Shown here piece after piece: positions 27,720-35,735 of a stretch of DNA of 64,000 bases. How positions within the stretch are numbered: position 1 is the stretch's first letter; each line of letters begins with the position of its first letter. This DNA is from Caballeronia sp. dw_19 (GTDB lineage: Bacteria; Pseudomonadota; Gammaproteobacteria; Burkholderiales; Burkholderiaceae). The DNA is taken from NCBI RefSeq assembly GCF_018449515.1, contig NZ_JAAVUQ010000018.1, positions 99,502-163,501 of the forward strand. The letters are read 5' to 3'. Both the position numbers and the translations under genes were made by a program. Below the pieces are notes generated by a model that was not told the origin of the DNA, made no database searches, and was given only the letters and a program-made list of their open reading frames with translations.

Positions 27720-28868
27720 TTGGAATTGCATTCCTCAATTGTCTTTCTAATACCAGGAACCCATTTCGCGTCGGTAAATATTATCTTCGACTCGATCAAT
27801 GGCATTCGTTCCATTTCGAACATTCCCATCAAGATAGTTGCGCCGCTGAATAGGTCCATACCGCTATGGCGCCGCTTGGGGGCTGAGATCTTCGTGGGCG
27901 TTGACTTTATTGAAGCGGAACCGAGCGGCGGGACGCCGACTGCCATTGCTGTTACGTCGTCTCATCTCCTCTCAATGATGCAGCGCGTCGGAACGGACAT
28001 CTCCGCGGCCGCTCCAGGAAATTTTTATGTGTTCGTCGGCGTCGAGACCTATGCAGATGCATTCGCCGAATGTGCATTCACGCTTAGACGCAGATTCGGC
28101 GCTGGATCTGTCTTTGCGTTGGACACACGCGGCGAAAACCCGACTGAGTGTCCGGTCGATAGTGAATGGAGCGACCGGCGTTCGCTGGCTTCCCGTGCGA
28201 CATTGCTTACCTTCGATGCGCGCGGCGAAGTCAGGACCGCCAGTCAGACGCCGATGAAAGTCTTAGCCGATCCACGACTCGGTCACGTCTCGATGGCAGC
28301 AAGGCAGCGTGCCCGGACGGCGATGAACGTGTCGGACGGCGACTTCGCGCTGGCTGTCGTCAGCGACGAAGCTTCGATGACCGGTACCGCTCGGGTTGCC
28401 CGGCAAACCGCGCTCATTCTTGCCCTGATGCAAACCCCAAACTCGCGCTTGTTGATCGCCGGCAGGCGAGACAAGGCGGTAGCGCCATGGCTCGCAGATT
28501 TGTCGTCGATGTTTCCCGGGCGGACCCGGTTTGCCGGGACGTGTCCTGATGAGAGGGGCGGTATCTACGCAGCCGACCTGTTACTCGTTCCAGGAGGCGA
28601 GCGAGGCATTTCGAACTCGCTGTGCTTCAGCGGGAACGCCGGGGGACCGGAGGCCGTCGGGACAGTGCGTGAACATCGAATCGTCGTGCTCGAAGAGGAC
28701 GCGAATACGGACGCCGTGGACGACTTCGTTCAGGCGGTGGGTCTTCTGCCTGCGCGAGCAGGCCGCGGCGTTGAATTGCTTCGAGATTCGTTCGTCCAGA
28801 GCTTGCGGACAAGGATGCACATGAGGTTCGGTCGAAGTCTGTACTACGCGATAACCCTGGTTCGATAA
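27720..28868 (+). CDS. unrecognised 382-residue protein, possibly glycosyltransferase-like
   Basis: The frame is open from 27678 and has no ATG near its start. The TTG at 27720 is the best candidate because a structured sequence (SIVFLIPGTHFASVNIIF) begins right after it, but its ribosome site is poor. The C-terminal half (about 190-340) alternates hydrophobic strands and helices (LLIAGRRDKAVAPWLADL, ADLLLVPGGERG) in a way that resembles the donor half of GT-B glycosyltransferases. I cannot place it in a family. There is no signal peptide or clear membrane helix. It is divergent from an AraC-type regulator beside an EPS locus, so a role in EPS is a reasonable guess and no more. Confidence 0.6.
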   Translation: MELHSSIVFLIPGTHFASVNIIFDSINGIRSISNIPIKIVAPLNRSIPLWRRLGAEIFVGVDFIEAEPSGGTPTAIAVTSSHLLSMMQRVGTDISAAAPGNFYVFVGVETYADAFAECAFTLRRRFGAGSVFALDTRGENPTECPVDSEWSDRRSLASRATLLTFDARGEVRTASQTPMKVLADPRLGHVSMAARQRARTAMNVSDGDFALAVVSDEASMTGTARVARQTALILALMQTPNSRLLIAGRRDKAVAPWLADLSSMFPGRTRFAGTCPDERGGIYAADLLLVPGGERGISNSLCFSGNAGGPEAVGTVREHRIVVLEEDANTDAVDDFVQAVGLLPARAGRGVELLRDSFVQSLRTRMHMRFGRSLYYAITLVR

Positions 28869-28873
28869 ACGTG

Positions 28874-28893
28874 CGATATCGATACCGATATCG
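28874..28893. repeat. paired CGATATCG octamers
   Basis: The palindromic octamer CGATATCG occurs twice with four bases between (28874-28881 and 28886-28893), starting 5 bases after the stop of the preceding gene. It could be a protein-binding site for the next gene (29048) or a chance low-complexity tract. Confidence 0.4.
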
Positions 28894-29047
28894 ACATGGC
28901 TGGCGCGTTCCACGTTTCGGGCTGGTGGTTCGCGACGGGTTACTCGCTGCCGGGGTTTTGCGGCGTTGCCTGCGGATGTCTGTACATAGTCCAATAGCGG
29001 CCGCAGCTAAGGTCTTGCACACCCGCTAGTTCTCTAAAAAGGAAACC

Positions 29048-29356
29048 ATGGATTCGCAGGTCGGCGTGTTCGGCGTTGCGTGGTATATGCGGGAAGACTA
29101 CGACAGGAGCCGCGCTATGCTGATCGACGGCGATACGTTGCCGCGTTCATACCAGGAGTGGAAGGAGCAGGTTGAACGTTTGCGCGAACGCTTGGTTAGC
29201 CAGGGAATCCTCGTGGTTCAGGCGTATATCGACCCGGATGTTTTCCCCGATTGGTGCATCTCCAACGGCTGTCGACCAGACGCACAGGGGCGTGACATAT
29301 TTGCCGCGAGTATGGCGTGGCGCGTCATGATGGAACAAGGCCGCTGTTTCGACTAG
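29048..29356 (+). CDS. conserved hypothetical protein
   Basis: The product has 102 residues and starts at an ATG with AAAGGAAACC directly ahead, a good ribosome site. The layout is typical of a small cytoplasmic protein: GVAWYMREDYDRSRAMLIDG near the start, an amphipathic charged helix (EWKEQVERLRERLVSQG, about 37-53), then IDPDVFPDWCISNGCRPD. I know this as a conserved uncharacterised type in proteobacteria but cannot name a family. It stands alone, with no partner gene close by. Confidence 0.72.
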   Translation: MDSQVGVFGVAWYMREDYDRSRAMLIDGDTLPRSYQEWKEQVERLRERLVSQGILVVQAYIDPDVFPDWCISNGCRPDAQGRDIFAASMAWRVMMEQGRCFD

Positions 29357-29795
29357 GTGCATAGGTCCGAGGGCTTGAAATGGGCGTAGGGGTGGGGAGA
29401 GCGGATCGCGAAGTCAGAACACGGTTTGGAAACGATGTGTTGCCGGATCGGCCCGGTGTTCGACGGAAAATCCAGCATACATTTAGGATATCAAAATAAC
29501 TATACGTACTATAGAAAGTCCATTCGAGGGATGCGGCGCTCGAGTTCAGTCGCTGGATGATGACCGTTTTTTGCACGGGTGTTCAATTGAGCACTGACTT
29601 TGACGAAAACGCGCCTGATCCTGGCTAGTTTCGGAAGCTCGGCCTTAACCGCAGGGTGGCGGGTCCATGCACCGCATCATCAAGCATCTTGACGTCAGCC
29701 GAAGGCATTGCCACGATAGATGGCGTCAGTGAAGCCGGCAACGCCGAAGGGCCGCGAAACCCTGCTTCCCAATCATCCGAGGGTAAGGGGTTGTT
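29357..29795. other. gap with no visible gene
   Basis: About 440 bases between the small conserved gene and the methyltransferase gene. An AT-rich patch lies near 29470-29520 and could be a promoter. A minus-strand frame of 83 codons overlaps the left part but shows no ribosome site or motif. Confidence 0.4.
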
Positions 29796-30641
29796 GTGAT
29801 TCGTAAGCAAAAGGGGAATATCGCGGAAGCCAGGAAGTCCTACGCCAGGCTCATGGCGGCCGCGAGCAAGACCGGCGATCCGAGGCTTGAGCGCGTTTTC
29901 GAACTCGTGCCCCGTGAGGCGTTCCTGCCACCCGGCCCGTGGAAGATCATGGTGGACAACGAGTACTTCGACACCCCCAGCGCGGACCCTGTTTATCTGT
30001 ACCAGAACGCCCTGGTTGCGCTCGATGCAGCCAAGGGAATCAACAACGGCGAACCGTTCCTTCACGCTGCCTGGCTCGGTTTGGCTGCGCCGCAACGGGG
30101 CGACGTGGTGTGCCATATCGGCGCTGGTTCCGGTTATTACACTGCCATTCTTTCCGTGCTCGCGCTGCCCGGCGGCCACGTAGAGGCGTTCGAAATCGAA
30201 CCGGGCCTGGCTGAGGCCGCGCGCAAGAACTTGCGGGCGTTCGAGGGCGTAACGGTGACGCAAGGCGACGCGACCAAGCTGCCTTTGCCGGCGTCCGATC
30301 TGATTTATGTGAACGCAGGCGTCCTGGCGCCGCCGCGTTCGTGGCTTCAGGCGCTGCGTCCGAAAGGCCGCTTGATCTTCCCCTGGCGCCCGTCCGATGA
30401 AGTCGGACTAACCCTGCTGATCACACGAACGGACGCGGGTTTTGACGTGGAACCGCTGATGAACGCGTGGTTCATTGCCTGCGTCGGCGGGGCATCGACT
30501 GCGGATTTGTTCGTGAAGCCGCCAGACGCCCACGCGGCACGGTCCGTCAGGTCGGCATGGCTTACGTCAGAGCGTGTACCGGACAAGACCGCGGTTGCTG
30601 CTTACCAGCACGTCTGGTTCTCTTCGTCGGTCTTGGGTTGA
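29796..30641 (+). CDS. protein-L-isoaspartate methyltransferase-like protein
   Basis: The product has 281 residues from a GTG with AAGGGG ahead. VPREAFLPPGPW near residue 38 resembles the substrate end of PCMT enzymes. VVCHIGAGSGYYTAIL near residue 105 is the S-adenosylmethionine-binding motif I, followed by the acidic residue of EAFEIEPG and GDATKLPLPASDLIYVNAG. Classic PCMT repairs isoaspartyl residues in damaged proteins. This protein is longer than Pcm (about 210-220) and has a different C terminus, so a different substrate is possible. It converges on the FAD/NAD(P)-binding oxidoreductase gene with only 22 bases between stops. Confidence 0.8.
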   Translation: MIRKQKGNIAEARKSYARLMAAASKTGDPRLERVFELVPREAFLPPGPWKIMVDNEYFDTPSADPVYLYQNALVALDAAKGINNGEPFLHAAWLGLAAPQRGDVVCHIGAGSGYYTAILSVLALPGGHVEAFEIEPGLAEAARKNLRAFEGVTVTQGDATKLPLPASDLIYVNAGVLAPPRSWLQALRPKGRLIFPWRPSDEVGLTLLITRTDAGFDVEPLMNAWFIACVGGASTADLFVKPPDAHAARSVRSAWLTSERVPDKTAVAAYQHVWFSSSVLG

Positions 30642-30663
30642 CGTATGCAGCTACGCGCACGCC

Positions 30664-32082
30664 TCAACGCGATGTATACGCGAGCAGGCTGCCATCCTTG
30701 AGCACCCGTTCAAGATGCCGCGCGATGTCGGGTGCGCCGGTCATTTCACCGAAGCTTCCACGCGTCATCGGGCCAAAGGCCAGCAGGCCGGGCGACACCT
30801 CGCCGTCCACATTCCGGAGTTGACTCCGAAGATCGGTATCGAGTCCGATCCGCACCGCATCCAGCCGCGCGAGCCCACCCTCCAACAGCGATTTCACAAG
30901 CGGATTCCGGTCGATATCGCGTGCCGGTCCCGTGCAGAAAACCACCGCATCGAAATCATGCTCTTCATGCGTGCCGCCCGGAAGTCGCAGGCTGGCGCGC
31001 AAGTGCTCCGCCACGCGTCTGATCCCCACGATACCCGCCGTGGTCACGCTCATCTGACCGCTCTCGATGGCCCGCTCTATAGCAGCATGAATTTGCGGCG
31101 CGATGCGAAAGCGATGCACGTCCCAGAACGCCAGCAGCCTTTTGACCACCCGAGCCTGTTCGCGTGAAGGCAACGCGTTCCAGATCCGGGGAAGATCGAA
31201 ACGCAGGGCGTCGGCGGCGGGTTGCCAGCCGATGCGAGCCCCGTCGCGCGCGATCCTTTGTCTGAGCTTGCGCACGAGTTCACGGGCGCTGGCGGGTGGG
31301 GCGGCGTTGCCGAGGAAATCGGCGGCATCGGAGAAAAGTCCGTGCGGCTGGGCGCGCAAACCTCGTCGCGAAATTGCCGTGATGCGTCCGGTGTGCTTGC
31401 GCTCGATCAACGTGACGGCCACGTCCGCCATCGTCAGGCCGGTGCCGACCAGCAGCACGGACGCGTCCCGCGGGATCGCGCGCAACGCGTCCGTTGCCCA
31501 CGGCTGCGTGATCAGCCGGGGATCGTGAAGCGCTTGTTCGTCGATGACGCCCGGTGGTTTCGAAGGCGTATGGCCAAAACACAGCGCAACGCGATGTGCA
31601 TCCAGATGCGAACCGTCGTCGAGCGTGACGGTATAACCTGAATCGATTTTGCGCACCCCAGTCGCGGTCGCTCGCCGATGCTTCACGCGCACATGCGAGG
31701 CGGCCTCGGCCACGACGTCGTTCAAGGTCGCGGCGACGTATTCTCCGTATCGAGCGCGCGATACGTAGTAGCTGCCCTGGCCGTCGCTGCTGCCGGCATC
31801 GATCAGGTCGTGTGCCTTGAGCCAGCGCGTGGCGTGCGTGGAGTCGCCGGCGAACAGGCTCATCCGGTCGCTCGGTACATTGATCCGATGCAGCGGGTCC
31901 GACGTTCCATAGGCGATACCCCGGCCGAGTTCCGTCGACGGTTCCACAATGGTGAAGTCGAGGTCGACGTCAACCGGGCAGGCACGAATGGCATGAATGA
32001 CGAAGGCGACGCCGGTGAAGCCGCCACCGATCACGACGATATTCAACGGGATGTGTCCTGGAGTGTTCAAGAGAGTGCTCAT
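30664..32082 (-). CDS. FAD/NAD(P)-binding oxidoreductase
   Basis: The product has 472 residues. The dinucleotide-binding motif IVVIGGGFTGVAF lies at residues 15-27, followed by ELGRGIAYGTSDPLHRINVPSDRMS, typical of the NAD_binding_9 group. A second nucleotide-binding segment VLLVGTGLTMADVAVTL lies near 210, and VVFCTGPARDI near 390. Members are poorly characterised flavoproteins, sometimes near siderophore or sulfur genes. The luciferase-like monooxygenase gene lies 290 bases upstream on the same strand; shared transcription is possible but not shown. Confidence 0.82.
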   Translation of the reverse strand: MSTLLNTPGHIPLNIVVIGGGFTGVAFVIHAIRACPVDVDLDFTIVEPSTELGRGIAYGTSDPLHRINVPSDRMSLFAGDSTHATRWLKAHDLIDAGSSDGQGSYYVSRARYGEYVAATLNDVVAEAASHVRVKHRRATATGVRKIDSGYTVTLDDGSHLDAHRVALCFGHTPSKPPGVIDEQALHDPRLITQPWATDALRAIPRDASVLLVGTGLTMADVAVTLIERKHTGRITAISRRGLRAQPHGLFSDAADFLGNAAPPASARELVRKLRQRIARDGARIGWQPAADALRFDLPRIWNALPSREQARVVKRLLAFWDVHRFRIAPQIHAAIERAIESGQMSVTTAGIVGIRRVAEHLRASLRLPGGTHEEHDFDAVVFCTGPARDIDRNPLVKSLLEGGLARLDAVRIGLDTDLRSQLRNVDGEVSPGLLAFGPMTRGSFGEMTGAPDIARHLERVLKDGSLLAYTSR

Positions 32083-32372
32083 GATGCTGGAGCGTCGAGG
32101 ATACCTCAGTCAATACTCCGGGTGACCGCTGTGTAAAGCACGAAATTCGCTAAGCTTCTGAGGATTAGTGTGATGAAACCGAGGTGGAACTTGATCGGTT
32201 GCGAGCCTGGCGGCACTGTCTTCTCTGCAGAAGTCGGGCTGAGCGAAGCCCGGTAGTTTGTATTGGATACCTAAGGATTGGATCGAAGCTTGGACACCAC
32301 CTATAGCCGGCCCGACGGTTATCTTGCCGAGTTTGCTACAGGGGCGGTGCTGTCGTGACAACGCCGCCGCCC

Positions 32373-33752
32373 TCACTTCGCGTGGTCCCGGCGAAACGAC
32401 GCACCCGTATGCTCGTCCGGCAACTTCGCGCCGCGGTTGAACAACTTCTCGCGCAGGGTTCCGTCGGCGTAAGCAGTCTTGTAAACACCGCGCGCCTGCA
32501 ACTCGGGAATCACGAGGTCGATAAAATCCTCGTAACTTTCGGGCGTTACCGTACGCGTCAGATTAAAGCCGTCGACGCCAGCTTCGTCCATCCACGATTC
32601 CAGCGCGTCAGCCACTTGCACCGGGTCGCCGACGATAGTCGTATACCGCCCGCCGAGTTTCAGCTGATCGAGCAGGCGCCGTACGGTCCAGCCGGATTGT
32701 CCGTCCGTCACGCGCTGCACCGACGACTCTATGCCGCGGCTTTTGTGACCGCCCGGTGGTTCGAGTTCGTCGTCGAGACCGATCTTCGAATAATCGATAC
32801 CGCTGCCCGCCGCAAAGTGCGCCAGTCCCGCTTCGGCGCTCGCATGGCTCGCGTACTCGGCGAACTTCTCCTCGGCTTCGGCCGTCGTGCGTCCCACCAC
32901 GACGGTGATACCCATGAACACCTTGAGACCAGCAGGGTCCCGGCCCGCCTCGGCTGCTTGCTTGCGTAGTGCATCGACGAGTTTGCGCGTGCCTTCCTTG
33001 CTCTGGCTCGATACGAATACGCACTCGGCATGACGGATCGCGAACGCCTGGCCCCGACCCGACGAACCCGCCTGAAACAACACAGGCGTGCGCTGCGGCG
33101 AGGGCTCGGACAAGTGATAACCCTCGACGTCGTAGTAGCGGCCATGATGATTGACCTTGTGTATCTTTTGCGGATCGGCGAACACGCGTGCGCTGCGGTC
33201 ACGCACGACGGCATCGTCTTCCCAACTGCCTTCCCAGAGCTTGTACGTGACGTCGAGGTATTCGTCGGCGCGGTCGTAGCGTTCGTCGTGGGCAATCTGC
33301 TCGGTGAGGCCCATCGCGCGCGCGGCGCTGTCGAGATAACCGGTCACGATGTTCCAGCCGATCCGCCCCTCGGTAAGATGATCGAGCGTGGAGAAACGTC
33401 GTGCCAGAAGATAAGGCGCTTCGTAAGTCAGGTTCACCGTGACGCCGAAACCAAGATGTTGCGTGACGGCCGCCATGGCGGAAACCAGCATCAGGGGATC
33501 GTTGACGGGTAACTGTATGGATTCCTTCAGCGTCAGGTCGACCGACGCCTGATAAACGTCATACGTCCCCACAATATCCGCAATAAAAAGTCCGTCGAAC
33601 AACCCGCGTTCAAGCAACTTTGCAAGATTTGTCCAGTATGAAAGCTTTCGGTAATCTTGTGACTGGTCACGCGGATGCGTCCACAAGCCATGATTGATAT
33701 GGCCGACACAGTTCATGTTGAACGCGTTCAGGAGGATCTTTTTCTTGCTCAT
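32373..33752 (-). CDS. NtaA/SnaA/DszA-type luciferase-like flavin monooxygenase
   Basis: The product has 459 residues. Family signs are ILLNAFNMNCVGHINHGLW at the start, LFIADIVGTYDVY, GWNIVTGYLDSAARAMG near 135 and VLFQAGSSGRGQAFA near 225. The enzyme uses FMNH2 from a separate reductase and oxygen to oxidise a small organic compound; relatives act on nitrilotriacetate, sulfones or pristinamycin. No flavin reductase gene is nearby. The ATG at 33752 fits family alignments but has no ribosome site. A GTG at 33803 with AGGCGG ahead would add 17 residues and is a serious alternative. The gene is divergent from the HU gene. Confidence 0.88.
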   Translation of the reverse strand: MSKKKILLNAFNMNCVGHINHGLWTHPRDQSQDYRKLSYWTNLAKLLERGLFDGLFIADIVGTYDVYQASVDLTLKESIQLPVNDPLMLVSAMAAVTQHLGFGVTVNLTYEAPYLLARRFSTLDHLTEGRIGWNIVTGYLDSAARAMGLTEQIAHDERYDRADEYLDVTYKLWEGSWEDDAVVRDRSARVFADPQKIHKVNHHGRYYDVEGYHLSEPSPQRTPVLFQAGSSGRGQAFAIRHAECVFVSSQSKEGTRKLVDALRKQAAEAGRDPAGLKVFMGITVVVGRTTAEAEEKFAEYASHASAEAGLAHFAAGSGIDYSKIGLDDELEPPGGHKSRGIESSVQRVTDGQSGWTVRRLLDQLKLGGRYTTIVGDPVQVADALESWMDEAGVDGFNLTRTVTPESYEDFIDLVIPELQARGVYKTAYADGTLREKLFNRGAKLPDEHTGASFRRDHAK

Positions 33753-33912
33753 GGGAGTGGTGCGCGAAGGACTGGCGGAGGAAGGGGAGCGAACGAAGGC
33801 CACAAAAACCGCCTACATAAAGCAGTTTTAGCCGCGTTTCAACGCTAAAGGCAGCAAGAATGCTTACACAGCTTCAGTGCGTTGCAAACTATTGAATTCG
33901 AATTTGCATTCC

Positions 33913-33940
33913 ATGACAGCGCGATTTATCGCGCTATAGT
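33913..33940 (+). promoter_or_regulatory. putative HU gene promoter with a palindrome in the spacer
   Basis: ATGACA (33913-33918) and TATAGT (33935-33940) are separated by 16 bases and resemble sigma-70 elements. The spacer holds a perfect inverted repeat, AGCGCGAT and ATCGCGCT around TT (33918-33935). A repressor bound there would block the promoter. The leader to the HU start would be about 175 bases. Confidence 0.5.
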
Positions 33941-34121
33941 GCGGCCCGTCGAGCGAAATCGCAGAGGCCATGAGGACCGGACCGGAACCAAACCAGAACC
34001 AAACCTGCAACAAATTCGCAAGAAAACGGATTTGCCTCTAGCGTGCGCGTCCGGTAAGGTGACGCTTCCGCCATGCAACTCGCATGGGCAGTGCGTTGTA
34101 CCCATCTTTGAGAAAACAGAA

Positions 34122-34397
34122 ATGAACAAGCAAGAACTCGTTGACGCCGTGGCGTCCGCCACCGGCACGAGCAAAGCCGCAGCCGCGGAAGCTATCGATG
34201 CATTTATCTCTACTGTCACGCAAGCCGTTGTCAGCGGCGACAGCGTTCAGTTCGTCGGTTTCGGCACCTTCAGCACCGGCGCACGCGCCGCGCGCACGGG
34301 CCGTAATCCGAAGACGGGCGACACCATCCAGATCGCTGCTGCAAAGACGGTCAAGTTCACGGCCGGTAAAGCGTTCAAAGATCTCGTCAATCAGTAA
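34122..34397 (+). CDS. HU-family DNA-binding protein
   Basis: The product has 91 residues, the usual HU length. It starts MNKQELVDAVA, has the beta-arm region FVGFGTFSTGARAARTGRNPKTG (about 46-68) with the conserved RNPKTG turn, and ends FTAGKAFKDLVNQ. HU dimers bend and coat DNA. GAGAAA lies ahead of the ATG. The gene is single, with a promoter candidate about 180 bases upstream and a hairpin after its stop. HupA/HupB assignment is not possible from one sequence. Confidence 0.96.
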   Translation: MNKQELVDAVASATGTSKAAAAEAIDAFISTVTQAVVSGDSVQFVGFGTFSTGARAARTGRNPKTGDTIQIAAAKTVKFTAGKAFKDLVNQ

Positions 34398-34409
34398 GAA
34401 TGACGGATG

Positions 34410-34438
34410 CGTCCTTGCAGCGTTTCCGGGCAAGGACG
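34410..34438. terminator. hairpin after the HU gene
   Basis: A perfect 9-base stem (34410-34418 with 34430-34438) with an 11-base loop lies 13 bases after the HU stop, between convergent genes. There is no T run, so it is a weak terminator or a 3'-end protecting structure. Confidence 0.5.
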
Positions 34439-34502
34439 TGGTCGAGCGGCGCCCGGCCCCGCCGGACGAATGCGCCGTATCGATCCAATCGTTGATTCAG
34501 CG

Positions 34503-35681
34503 TCAGGAAGTGCGCGTGTTTCCAAGCACACCGCGCGCCGCCAGGTTGCTATAAAGCGCACGTACCCCGAACGTCCAGGGCGTAATTTCCGTCGATAAAC
34601 GCACGGTGTTCACGATCGCGCCCAGCGATGGCGTAGAGATCGTCACCACGTCGCCCAGATGATGCGTGAAGCCGCCACCGGGCGTGTCGCGGTCCTTGAT
34701 CGGCGAGAACATCGTGCCGAGAAACAACATGAAGCCGTCCGGATACTGGTGATGCGCGCCATGCGTCTGCGCAACCAGATCGGCCGGATCGCGGCTGATC
34801 TCGCGCATGTGGCTGATGCCGTCCAGCACAAAACCATCGTCCGCGCCTTCAATGCGCAGCGACACGCTCGCCTCGCGCACGGTATCGAGCGTAAACGCGC
34901 CGTCAAACAGACGCACGAACGGACCGATCGAACAGGAACCGTTGTTGTCCTTAGCCTTGCCGAGCAGCAAAGCGGAGCGGCCTTCAATGTCGCGCAGGTT
35001 CACGTCGTTGCCGAGCGTCGCACCCACGATTGTGCCCGCGCTGTTGACAGCCAGCACGATTTCCGGCTCGGGATTGTTCCACTTTGAAGTCGGATACAAA
35101 CCCACGTCCGCACCGAATCCAACCGAGGACATGGGTTGCGATTTGGAAAATACTTCGGCATCCGGACCAATTCCGACTTCCATGTATTGCGACCACGCTC
35201 CGCGCCGCTCGAGTTCGGCCTTCAGTTTTTCCGCCGCTTCAGAGCCGGGTTTTATCTTCGATAAATCCGCACCGATCAACTCGTTGATCATCGAGCGGGT
35301 TTCCTGCGCCTTGCTGGCATCGCCGCCCGCGTGTTCCTCGATCACGCGTTCGAGCAGGCTCACCGCGAACGTCACGCCGCACGCCTTGACCGCTTGCACG
35401 TCGCACGGTGCGAGCAAATGCATTGCATGGGTGGATGAATCGAGCGACGCGCTGATCAGTGCATCGACCGAGCCTAGCGATTCACCCGGTGCATGGCGCG
35501 CGATCTCTACGGCATCGTCGCGATCGAAGAGATCGGCGGTGGTGGCGACCGTCGATGTGATATCGAATACTTCGCCGCGCCGCACGACGATCACCGACGG
35601 CCCGTCTATGGGCGCGGGCCGCCAGACGCGGCCGATCAGCAGCGCGTCGTCAAGGTCGGAGGGGAGGTAAGCGTGAGGCAT
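34503..35681 (-). CDS. fumarylacetoacetate-hydrolase-family protein, probably a 2-keto-3-deoxy sugar-acid dehydratase (XylX-like)
   Basis: The product has 392 residues. The FAH domain covers about 180-390, with NNPEPEIVL near 213 (metal-binding glutamates), GNDVNLRDIEG and LGDVVTI. The length of about 390 and the pairing with an IlvD/Edd dehydratase 54 bases upstream match XylX, which removes water from 2-keto-3-deoxy-pentonate in the Weimberg-type route to 2-ketoglutarate semialdehyde. Which pentonate or hexonate is used cannot be read from sequence. A sugar-acid route is supported by the LacI-type repressor, transporter and operator next door. Confidence 0.78.
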   Translation of the reverse strand: MPHAYLPSDLDDALLIGRVWRPAPIDGPSVIVVRRGEVFDITSTVATTADLFDRDDAVEIARHAPGESLGSVDALISASLDSSTHAMHLLAPCDVQAVKACGVTFAVSLLERVIEEHAGGDASKAQETRSMINELIGADLSKIKPGSEAAEKLKAELERRGAWSQYMEVGIGPDAEVFSKSQPMSSVGFGADVGLYPTSKWNNPEPEIVLAVNSAGTIVGATLGNDVNLRDIEGRSALLLGKAKDNNGSCSIGPFVRLFDGAFTLDTVREASVSLRIEGADDGFVLDGISHMREISRDPADLVAQTHGAHHQYPDGFMLFLGTMFSPIKDRDTPGGGFTHHLGDVVTISTPSLGAIVNTVRLSTEITPWTFGVRALYSNLAARGVLGNTRTS

Positions 35682-35735
35682 GTTGTCTGTCTCCAGAAGG
35701 TTTCCAGAAGGATGATGGCCAGGCGTCGGTGCGCC

